DNA of 8,660 nucleotides from Phycisphaerae bacterium. Its GTDB lineage: Bacteria > Planctomycetota > Phycisphaerae > Sedimentisphaerales > Anaerohalosphaeraceae. The translations under genes and the position numbers were made by a program. The DNA lies in the NCBI GenBank assembly GCA_021736615.1, contig JAIPFN010000253.1, positions 1 to 8,660 on the forward strand, in the 5' to 3' direction. This document shows, piece by piece, positions 1-4,552 of this stretch. The notes beneath the pieces are model-generated. The model did not search any database. It saw only the letters and a list, made by a program, of their open reading frames with translations, and was not told where the DNA came from. Each line of letters starts with the position of its first letter. Position 1 is the stretch's first letter.

Positions 1-377
1 GATTTTGGTATATCTGTTGGTTCGTTTCGGAATAGTCGGCAGCATGCCATTCCATGAGACTCTGCCTTTTTAAGTGCAGGTTTGGTGAAACCTGAACTTG
101 AATATATAACACCAGTACTGGCTGATGTTGAATGCACTTCAGCAATAAAACTTTCTATATGTGTGATATCGAGCTTACGTTTGTAGTTTTTACAGCTTAC
201 AAGAATTGAAATAGGGATATGATTTCCTAGTTTGGCATTTATCCAGACATCAACCTGCCGTTGAGAACCAGTATCCTTGTCCATTACTTTGTGATCAAAC
301 AAAACTTCAGCAGATGTGCTAAGGGTGTTAGCAAATGCCCAGACATCTTTCTCAAATTGTTTACTTGATCCAGTCAT
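1..377 (-). CDS. Mrr-like restriction endonuclease domain protein, partial (C-terminus outside window)
   Basis: The reading frame is open from an ATG at 377 to the window edge, giving 125 residues without a stop. The order of elements fits the PD-(D/E)XK endonuclease core of the Mrr / restriction-endonuclease type: an early Glu (E24), a strand with RQVDVW (D43), then ILVSCKNYKRKLDITHIESF (K63), then GVIYSSSGFTKPALKKAE (about 89-106), like the GxxxSxxGFxxxAxxxA segment of Mrr-type nucleases. Such proteins cleave DNA, often modified or foreign DNA. One oddity is that the usual (E/Q)xK is SCK here (S61-C62-K63), so the acidic or Gln residue is replaced by Ser. I see no strong Shine-Dalgarno before the ATG; a 15-bp palindrome lies 9 bp upstream. 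The partner domain or specificity is off the left edge. It could instead be a non-catalytic nuclease-fold protein. The family fold is fairly sure; the activity is not. Confidence 0.72.
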   Translation of the reverse strand, partial: MTGSSKQFEKDVWAFANTLSTSAEVLFDHKVMDKDTGSQRQVDVWINAKLGNHIPISILVSCKNYKRKLDITHIESFIAEVHSTSASTGVIYSSSGFTKPALKKAESHGMACCRLFRNEPTDIPK

Positions 378-386
378 ATAAACTTA

Positions 387-401
387 ATTATTTCAAATAA
401 T
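387..401. promoter_or_regulatory. perfect 7-1-7 palindrome upstream of the nuclease gene
   Basis: ATTATTT-C-AAATAAT is a perfect inverted repeat centred on position 394. It ends 9 bp before the ATG (377) of the Mrr-like gene, between that codon and a TATAAA-like box on the minus strand near 410-416. Its placement would suit an operator or a small 5'-UTR hairpin. The local sequence is very AT-rich, so a chance palindrome is quite possible. Confidence 0.3.
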
Positions 402-510
402 AATGAGTTTTATAGTATGAGTAAGAAAACTACCCAATTATCTTCGCTTCTAAACTTTTCCTCATTTTCCTCGGTGGCAAAATAACCGCCAAAAACAAAA
501 CTGCCATAAC

Positions 511-592
511 AAAAGTTGTAAGCAAAACCCAACAAAACACCAAGTGCCATATATAAAAAAATAATCCGCGTAATCCGTGAAATCCGCGGATA
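511..592. repeat. 82-bp repeat, copy A (solo, no adjacent nuclease gene)
   Basis: Positions 511-592 align without gaps to 2604-2685; by hand I count 70 of 82 identical bases. The right part consists of 9-bp units starting at 564, 573 and 582 (ATCCGCGTA, ATCCGTGAA, ATCCGCGGATA). The left part (AAAAGTTGTAAGC, ACAAAACACC, CCATAT) is not simple sequence, so the similarity is common descent of a repeat and not low complexity. Similarity stops abruptly left of 511. Copy A starts 2 bases past the fmt stop codon, in the same relation to fmt that copy B has to lptB. Confidence 0.85.
555..591 (-). terminator. predicted intrinsic terminator of fmt, formed by repeat copy A
   Basis: Read on the minus strand just after the fmt stop, ATCCGCG (591-585) can pair with CGCGGAT (570-564). 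A seven-T run (561-555) then follows after two bases (TA). The loop is 14 bases and contains the middle unit, which could compete for pairing. The shape fits a Rho-independent terminator built from the repeat; strength is unmeasured. Confidence 0.5.
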
Positions 593-594
593 AA

Positions 595-1545
595 TCACTT
601 CTCAATCGGCATAAAGATATCCCCAGGTTCCAGCCCCCTGCCGTTGGCAAAATCCTTATACTTCATCAGATTGCTGCCCGCCGGCTTCAGTTCCAGTATC
701 TCCAGCCGCCCTTTCCCGCATATCACATGCAGATCCTCATCAAGCAAACCATACTGCCCCGTCGACTCTGCACCCTCGACAACCCGCGCCTTTGCGATAG
801 TAACCCGGTAACATTTCCTAGTCTTCCCCGAAAAATAATCCGCCTTAACCCCCGGCCACGGCCAGAAACCCCTGATCTTATTATTGATAACCTCCGCATC
901 CTGCGACCAGTCAATATACCCGTCCGCCTTTTTCATCTTCTTCGCCAAAGTCACCAAAGAAACATCCTGCTCCTCATAAACCGCCGTCCCCTTTTCAATC
1001 TGCTCAATAACATCCATCAAAGGCCGCGGGCTGATCTTCCCAAGCTTTTTATACATCGTCCCAGCCGTATCATCATCCCCTATCGGTATCGCCGCCCTGC
1101 CCAGCATAAACCCGGCGTCCATCTTATCAACCACCGTAATAATAGTGATACCCGTCTCGGCGTCCCCTGCCGCCACCGCCGCATTAACCGGCGCCGCCCC
1201 CCGCCACCGCGGCAAAAGCGACCCATGCACATTGATCGCTCCCTTGTCAAACATATTGATAATCTCATCGGAAATCTTCTGCCCGAAAGCGATAACAACG
1301 AGCATATCCCCATTACAATCGGCTATGTCCTGAACCATATCAGCCGAGTTAATATTCTCAGCCTCTACGCAGGCAACCTTATTTTTATCCGCCCATTCAG
1401 CAACAGCCGTCGCCCTTGGCTTGCACCCCCTGCCCGCCTTATGCGCAGGCTGAGTAAAACACTTTACAAGCTCAAACTCCGAATCCCGCAAAGCATCAAG
1501 ACAACACAACCCAAAATCAGAAGAACCAAAAAAAACTATACGCAT
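595..1545 (-). CDS. fmt: methionyl-tRNA formyltransferase
   Basis: Fmt transfers the formyl group from 10-formyl-tetrahydrofolate to Met-tRNAfMet in the cytosol, making the initiator tRNA for bacterial translation. The 316-residue length is typical. The N-terminal formyltransferase domain starts MRIVFFGSSDFG and holds the catalytic triad N105 and H107 in NVHGSLLPRWRGAAPV and D143 in DKMDAG. The C-terminal tRNA-binding domain has the family signature GYIDWSQDAEVINNKIRGF followed by WPWPG. The start at 1545 is fixed by the conserved first strand. Its ribosome site is unusual: the only good candidate, GAGG (1574-1571), lies about 25 bases upstream, and a small GC hairpin sits between it and the ATG. 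The gene follows def after 75 bp, the common def-fmt order. Repeat copy A begins right after its stop codon and probably terminates the unit. Confidence 0.97.
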   Translation of the reverse strand: MRIVFFGSSDFGLCCLDALRDSEFELVKCFTQPAHKAGRGCKPRATAVAEWADKNKVACVEAENINSADMVQDIADCNGDMLVVIAFGQKISDEIINMFDKGAINVHGSLLPRWRGAAPVNAAVAAGDAETGITIITVVDKMDAGFMLGRAAIPIGDDDTAGTMYKKLGKISPRPLMDVIEQIEKGTAVYEEQDVSLVTLAKKMKKADGYIDWSQDAEVINNKIRGFWPWPGVKADYFSGKTRKCYRVTIAKARVVEGAESTGQYGLLDEDLHVICGKGRLEILELKPAGSNLMKYKDFANGRGLEPGDIFMPIEK

Positions 1546-1554
1546 ATTATTAGT

Positions 1555-1567
1555 CCGCCGAAGGCGG
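1555..1567 (-). other. small GC hairpin in the fmt leader
   Basis: CCGCC-GAA-GGCGG is a perfect 5-bp stem with a 3-base loop, in a region otherwise rich in A and T. On the minus-strand transcript it lies between the GAGG at 1574-1571 and the fmt ATG at 1545. If folded, it would bring GAGG closer to the start codon; alternatively the GGCGG arm itself may act as a weak ribosome site. It may also simply be part of the inserted repeat that follows it. Confidence 0.45.
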
Positions 1568-1574
1568 CATCCTC

Positions 1575-1607
1575 AATTCGTAATTTGTAATTCGTAATTC
1601 GTAATTA
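1575..1607. repeat. tandem 7-bp array AATTCGT x4 between def and fmt
   Basis: Four 7-base units follow one another: AATTCGT (1575), AATTTGT (1582), AATTCGT (1589), AATTCGT (1596), closing with AATTA. On the minus strand the array reads, in frame, NYELRITNYELR. From memory, such stretches occur in many bacterial genomes around genes for four-helix-bundle (23S rRNA intervening-sequence type) proteins. No such gene is present here, so it would be a solo array. It separates def from fmt but does not disrupt either. Confidence 0.8.
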
Positions 1608-1620
1608 TCCCCTCTGCTCA

Positions 1621-2130
1621 TCACGCCTCATCCAACAATTTCTTAAGCTGCTTCCTCGCCCCAATCATCCCCAGCCGCCCAAACTTATCCTTAATAAGTG
1701 TCCCTTCAAGATGATCATACTCATGCTGCATCGCCCGCGCATAAAGCCCTTCGCCGACTTCCGTAAACTCTTTGCCGTCCAAACCCGTCGCGGTCACTTT
1801 ACAAACAGTATTCCGCTTAACCTTGCCATAGATATTCGGCAGCGACAAACACCCTTCTTCGACAGACTCAACATCGCCGGAAACCTCGATTTCAGGGTTG
1901 ATAAACACCTTCGCCCCTTCGCGCGTCCCATCCAGCGAGATAACAAAGATACGAAGATCAACCCCCGCCTGCGGCCCAGCCAACCCGATCCCCTTATTCT
2001 CCATCATAAGATCGATCATAACATCAACAAGCTTAACAATGTCATCGCCGATCTCCTCAATACGCCGAGCCTTCCCCGCCAGAACCTCAGCAGGAAACCG
2101 AGTCATACAACATTTACCAACATCAACCAT
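1621..2130 (-). CDS. def: peptide deformylase
   Basis: This metalloenzyme removes the N-formyl group from nascent proteins at the ribosome exit, reversing what Fmt adds. All three family motifs are visible in 169 residues: motif 1 GIGLAGPQ (47-54), motif 2 EGCLSLP with metal ligand C94, and motif 3 QHEYDHLEG with H136, catalytic E137 and H140. Motif 1 has Gly52 where Ala is usual (GLAAPQ); this is a mild variant and should not abolish activity. The start at 2130 is supported by AGGAGA (2146-2141), 10 bases upstream, and by the MTRFPAEVL segment at the expected distance from the N-terminus. It lies 75 bp upstream of fmt and 35 bp downstream of the GxxExxY stop. The boundary of the ATCCG array falls only about 10 bp upstream of its Shine-Dalgarno. 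I see no separate promoter, so it may depend on transcription from further upstream. Confidence 0.97.
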   Translation of the reverse strand: MVDVGKCCMTRFPAEVLAGKARRIEEIGDDIVKLVDVMIDLMMENKGIGLAGPQAGVDLRIFVISLDGTREGAKVFINPEIEVSGDVESVEEGCLSLPNIYGKVKRNTVCKVTATGLDGKEFTEVGEGLYARAMQHEYDHLEGTLIKDKFGRLGMIGARKQLKKLLDEA

Positions 2131-2156
2131 ATCTATAAAATCTCCTGCGTTCTTTA

Positions 2157-2175
2157 ATCCGCAGATTACACGGAT
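2157..2175 (-). repeat. inverted, two-unit copy of the ATCCG array at the 3' end of the GxxExxY gene
   Basis: On the minus strand this reads ATCCGTGTA (2175-2167) followed by ATCTGCGGAT (2166-2157). It is the same type of 9-bp unit as at 564-591 and 2657-2684, but in the opposite orientation. It supplies the last codons of the GxxExxY gene (Lys-Ser-Val-stop). Together with 2657-2684 it brackets that gene as inverted repeats. Confidence 0.7.
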
Positions 2176-2555
2176 TTCTCTTTTATAAATCTTTTATACT
2201 TCAATGACTTCTGGCCAAAATTAAACAAAAGCCCAACTTTCAATCCAGTTGCTTTTAAATAGTTTAAAGTCTGAGCATGCTCATTGGTCGTTAATTCATT
2301 CAACGCTTTCAGTTCTATTAGAACCTTATTTTCAACCATAACATCACAAACATAGTTTTTGATCTTTACATTTTTATAAAACACATCGACGTTCTTTTGC
2401 CGTTCAAATCTGATATTTCTTAATTGAAACTCAACCGCCAAAGCTTCTTCATAAACATTCTCAAGAAAACCGGGCCCCAGCGTAGAATGAACCTCCATCG
2501 CAGCCCCGATTATTTTTCTAGTCAAATCAGAATAAAGTAAATCAGCCTCAACCAA
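2166..2555 (-). CDS. GxxExxY protein, PD-(D/E)XK nuclease superfamily
   Basis: This is a small protein of the GxxExxY family, which belongs to the PD-(D/E)XK nuclease superfamily; cellular role unknown. Numbered from a TTG at 2555 (129 residues), the name-giving motif is G29-F-L-E32-N-V-Y35. The nuclease core shows D71 in NYVCDVMVENKVLIELKAL and E81-x-K83, followed by the conserved QTLNYLKATGLKVGLLFNFG (95-114). All expected acidic and Lys residues are present, so it could be active. The start is debatable. The frame reaches a TTG at 2570 (134 residues), but AAGGA at 2567-2563 lies 7 bases before the TTG at 2555, so I prefer the shorter form; neither is ATG. The final K-S-V-stop is encoded by the ATCCG repeat, an intimate gene-repeat fusion. 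It sits between lptB and def, genes with no functional link to it, which suggests insertion. Confidence 0.88.
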   Translation of the reverse strand: MVEADLLYSDLTRKIIGAAMEVHSTLGPGFLENVYEEALAVEFQLRNIRFERQKNVDVFYKNVKIKNYVCDVMVENKVLIELKALNELTTNEHAQTLNYLKATGLKVGLLFNFGQKSLKYKRFIKEKSV

Positions 2556-2603
2556 TCTAATATCCTTCAATTAATAATCCAAAGAAACACAAACCAAACT
2601 CAA

Positions 2604-2685
2604 AAAAGTTGTAAGCTAAATCCCACAAAACACCCAGGCCCATATTAATAAAAAAAATCCGCGAAATCCGCGAAATCCGCGGATA
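2604..2685. repeat. 82-bp repeat, copy B
   Basis: This is the second copy of the repeat at 511-592 (about 70 of 82 bases identical, no gaps). Its 9-bp units start at 2657, 2666 and 2675 (ATCCGCGAA, ATCCGCGAA, ATCCGCGGATA); the middle unit is ATCCGTGAA in copy A. It lies between the lptB stop and the 5' end of the GxxExxY gene, so it forms the leader of that gene and the trailer of lptB. Confidence 0.85.
2650..2684 (-). terminator. predicted intrinsic terminator of lptB, formed by repeat copy B
   Basis: On the minus strand, 18 bases after the lptB stop, ATCCGCG (2684-2678) can pair with CGCGGAT at 2672-2666 (5-base loop) or at 2663-2657 (14-base loop). The latter is followed at once by a run of Ts (2656-2650). 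The 7-bp stem plus T-tract fits a Rho-independent terminator. If it works, the downstream GxxExxY, def and fmt genes need read-through or a promoter I cannot identify. Confidence 0.55.
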
Positions 2686-2702
2686 AAAAACCTCAGATTT
2701 TA

Positions 2703-3437
2703 TCAATCAAACTCGTTCCCCTTGAAAGTCTGCCCAAGGTAGCTCTTTCGAACAAGCTCATTCTGAATAATATCCTTCGGCGGACCAGCCGCGATCACCT
2801 TACCGTGATCCATAATATACGCCTTATCGGCAACTTCCAGCGTGCGTTCCACATTATGGTCGGTAATCAGAATGCTCACCCCCGAAGAAACCAGTTGGCG
2901 AATCTCAGCCTGCAGCTCTTCGACCGCGATAGGATCGACCCCGCTGAAAGGTTCGTCAAGCAGAATCAGCGACGGGTTAGTAACCATAGCCCGCGCGATC
3001 TCAAGTTTGCGCCGCTCACCGCCGGAAAGAAACCTAGCCTGGCTCTCCCGAACCTCGCCAAGCCCAAACCGCTCGATAAGATCGTTCGCCCGCCGATGCC
3101 GCTCCCGATGCGTAATGGACATCGTCTCAAGTATCGCATGCAGATTATCCATAACGCTCAGCCGCTGAAAAACGCTCGGCTCCTGCGAAAGATAACCCAT
3201 CCCAAGCCGAGCCCGCTTAAACATCGGCAGCTTGGTAACATTGGTCCCCTCAAAAGTCACCGTCCCGCCGTCGGGAACGATCATACCGATGCACATCCGG
3301 AACGACGTCGTCTTACCCGCACCGTTGCGACCCAGCAAACCGACAATACTACGCTGACCGACGCTGATAGAAACACCATCAACAACGGTCCGCCCGCCAT
3401 ATTTCTTTACCAATCCGTTAGTTTCAAGAAGTACCAT
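2703..3437 (-). CDS. lptB: LPS export ABC transporter ATP-binding protein LptB
   Basis: This is the cytosolic ATPase that drives LptF/LptG-mediated extraction of lipopolysaccharide from the inner membrane toward the Lpt bridge. In 244 residues it shows Walker A GRNGAGKTT (36-44), Q-loop Q85 within GMGYLSQEPSVFQRLSVMDN, signature LSGGERRK (137-144), Walker B LILLDEPFSGVDP (157-169, with E162) and the H-loop H194 in TDHNV. The LSQEPSVFQRL stretch and GVDPIAVEELQ are typical of LptB and separate it from the related branched-chain amino-acid LivF/LivG ATPases. The ATG at 3437 is preceded by AAGG at 5-base spacing. A promoter lies at 3507-3480. It is not next to lptA, lptC, lptF or lptG in this window. 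The 3' end runs into repeat copy B, a likely terminator. Confidence 0.94.
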   Translation of the reverse strand: MVLLETNGLVKKYGGRTVVDGVSISVGQRSIVGLLGRNGAGKTTSFRMCIGMIVPDGGTVTFEGTNVTKLPMFKRARLGMGYLSQEPSVFQRLSVMDNLHAILETMSITHRERHRRANDLIERFGLGEVRESQARFLSGGERRKLEIARAMVTNPSLILLDEPFSGVDPIAVEELQAEIRQLVSSGVSILITDHNVERTLEVADKAYIMDHGKVIAAGPPKDIIQNELVRKSYLGQTFKGNEFD

Positions 3438-3479
3438 AACGACCTTATTACTCCATAATTAGACAAAATTGCAACCGCC

Positions 3480-3507
3480 ATTATAACACCAAAACAAACA
3501 GATGCAA
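3480..3507 (-). promoter_or_regulatory. predicted sigma70-type promoter of lptB
   Basis: On the minus strand, TTGCAT (3507-3502) is followed after 16 bases by TATAAT (3485-3480), a perfect -10 consensus. Transcription would start near 3473, giving a leader of about 36 bases before the lptB ATG that includes its AAGG ribosome site. Confidence 0.6.
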
Positions 3508-3663
3508 ACAACTCTCTAAAACCTTTTCAACCCGAACGCAAGAGTTTTTTTGAGCAAAAACTTATAGGACCAATCCTAAGATAATTTCTAAATACAACCC
3601 AACAAAACCCCATTATATTAAGCAATTTCCTTATTATGCCGAATATCCAGTTAGCCCGGCGAT

Positions 3664-3698
3664 TTCGGAGTACCATACGCAAAAAAGTCTACTCCGAA
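3664..3698. promoter_or_regulatory. inverted repeat next to the PilZ-gene promoter (possible operator)
   Basis: TTCGGAGTA (3664-3672) and TACTCCGAA (3690-3698) are perfect 9-bp inverted arms separated by 17 bases. With mismatches the symmetry extends outward to GGC...GCC (about 13 of 16 positions). The right arm ends one base before the -35 box at 3700, so a bound protein would touch the polymerase site. It lies upstream of the inferred transcript start, so it probably acts as DNA and not as an RNA hairpin of this transcript. Confidence 0.5.
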
Positions 3699-3699
3699 T

Positions 3700-3728
3700 T
3701 TGCCCAATACTGCACTATATTTTATACT
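3700..3728 (+). promoter_or_regulatory. predicted sigma70-type promoter of the PilZ gene
   Basis: TTGCCC (3700-3705), a 17-base spacer and TATACT (3723-3728) match a housekeeping promoter well. The start would be near 3735, with a leader of about 27 bases that contains the GAGG ribosome site at 3752-3755. Confidence 0.55.
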
Positions 3729-3761
3729 TTAGTTATATAAGATTCTTTTGCGAGGCGTATC

Positions 3762-4550
3762 ATGAGTAATGCACAAACACTGAATTCGAACGAAATATCG
3801 CAAGTTCTTGAAGAAACTATCGATACCGGCCAGACCTGCGTAATGAGCCACCTGACAAAGGGAAAATGGCACCGCATGGAGGTCAAAATCGACTCGATAA
3901 GCCGAAAATCACTCATGGTCGAACTCATCAGCAACCCCGCCGCCGGCGCAGACATCCAGATCGACCAGCCCATAGGCATGGCATTCGAGATCGACTTCAC
4001 AAAATACCTCTTCGAGTCAAACGTCATAGGCTTTGAACCCGTCATAAACGAAGAGCAGATCGGCCGAATAATGATCAAAAAACCCCTAAGCATCGAAAAA
4101 ATGCAGCGAAGGTCATACACAAGGGTACCCGTCCCCAACGAAATGAAGGTCAACACACTCTTCTGGCACAGAGGCTACAACGACAACTCAACAGACGTCC
4201 CCCTCGAAAGCTACTGGCAGGGAAGAATGATGAACCTCTCGGCCGGCGGTGCGCAGATCACCGTCACAAAAGAGCAATACGAAAACTTCAAACAGGACCA
4301 GTTCATCGGAATGCAGTTCACCCCCCTGCCCTATGAAAAACCCGTATTGGTCGAGGCACAAATTAAAAACATAGCCGTCACCCCCGACAATGACGAAATG
4401 ATCTCACTCGGTATAGAATTCCTCGGCCTCGAAGCATCAACAGACGGCCGCGACAAACTCGACAAAATAGTAGAGACAATCGGAGTATACCAGAAGGGCC
4501 AGACAAAAATAAGATCCACCGAAATGGAAAAACTAAGCCGCCAATTCTAA
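3762..4550 (+). CDS. PilZ domain protein, YcgR-like (c-di-GMP receptor)
   Basis: This is a cytosolic protein of 262 residues, likely a cyclic-di-GMP receptor. It has an N-terminal flavodoxin-independent beta-barrel-like region (about 30-110) resembling the YcgR N-domain, then a PilZ domain from about 114. Both c-di-GMP motifs are intact: RRSYTR (R116-R117-x-Y-x-R121) and N158-L-S160-A-G-G163, the (D/N)xSxxG signature. No signal peptide or membrane segment is seen. In other bacteria such proteins couple c-di-GMP to flagellar braking or surface and polysaccharide control; no motility or cyclase gene is nearby, so the target here is unknown. The ATG at 3762 has GAGG six bases upstream. It is the only plus-strand gene of the window, has its own promoter with an adjacent inverted repeat, and its stop is only 2 bp from the stop of the convergent lipoprotein gene. 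The domain call is secure; the N-domain assignment is softer. Confidence 0.88.
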   Translation: MSNAQTLNSNEISQVLEETIDTGQTCVMSHLTKGKWHRMEVKIDSISRKSLMVELISNPAAGADIQIDQPIGMAFEIDFTKYLFESNVIGFEPVINEEQIGRIMIKKPLSIEKMQRRSYTRVPVPNEMKVNTLFWHRGYNDNSTDVPLESYWQGRMMNLSAGGAQITVTKEQYENFKQDQFIGMQFTPLPYEKPVLVEAQIKNIAVTPDNDEMISLGIEFLGLEASTDGRDKLDKIVETIGVYQKGQTKIRSTEMEKLSRQF

Positions 4551-4552
4551 AT

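Larger units (their letters stand above)
2157..2685. mobile_element. candidate small element: GxxExxY nuclease gene bracketed by inverted ATCCG arrays
   Basis: About 530 bp containing one gene are bounded by a two-unit array on the left (minus orientation) and a three-unit array on the right (plus orientation). The segment separates lptB from def. The right end recurs alone 2 kb away after fmt (511-592). No transposase and no clear target-site duplication are visible, so the call rests on structure only. The gene and arrays are seen; the mobility is inferred. Confidence 0.4.
3438..3761. other. 324-bp divergent intergenic region (lptB / PilZ gene)
   Basis: This AT-rich spacer separates the leftward lptB from the rightward PilZ gene. 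It holds a promoter for each direction (3507-3480 minus; 3700-3728 plus) and an inverted repeat at 3664-3698. A minor TAGGA-CCAA-TCCTA hairpin lies at 3565-3578. The middle part, about 3510-3660, contains nothing else I can name. Confidence 0.7.

Noticed and set aside
564..591. 9-bp arrays as a CRISPR
   Set aside because: Units are contiguous with no spacers, only two or three units per array, and no cas gene is present.
410..598. 62-residue minus-strand frame (starts MIYPRISRITRIIFL)
   Set aside because: It is a translation of repeat copy A; its start lies in the array next to the fmt stop. A similar peptide can be read from copy B (MGLGVLWDLAYNFF), but differences between the copies are spread over all codon positions, so there is no sign of selection for protein.
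577..1590. 337-residue plus-strand frame opposite fmt
   Set aside because: It is rich in Arg, Pro and Leu, has no family motif, and is explained as the complement of the certain fmt gene.
2166..2570. longest form of the GxxExxY protein from the TTG at 2570
   Set aside because: No ribosome site lies before it, whereas AAGGA is correctly spaced for the TTG at 2555; the extra five residues are outside the family core.
3565..3578. TAGGA-CCAA-TCCTA hairpin as a terminator
   Set aside because: The stem is 5 bp with no adjacent T-run, and it lies upstream of both flanking promoters where no transcript is expected to end.
3591..3612. third copy of the 82-bp repeat (AACCCAACAAAAC shared with copy A)
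   Set aside because: Only about 13 bases of A/C-rich sequence match and the array part is absent; chance or low complexity is sufficient.
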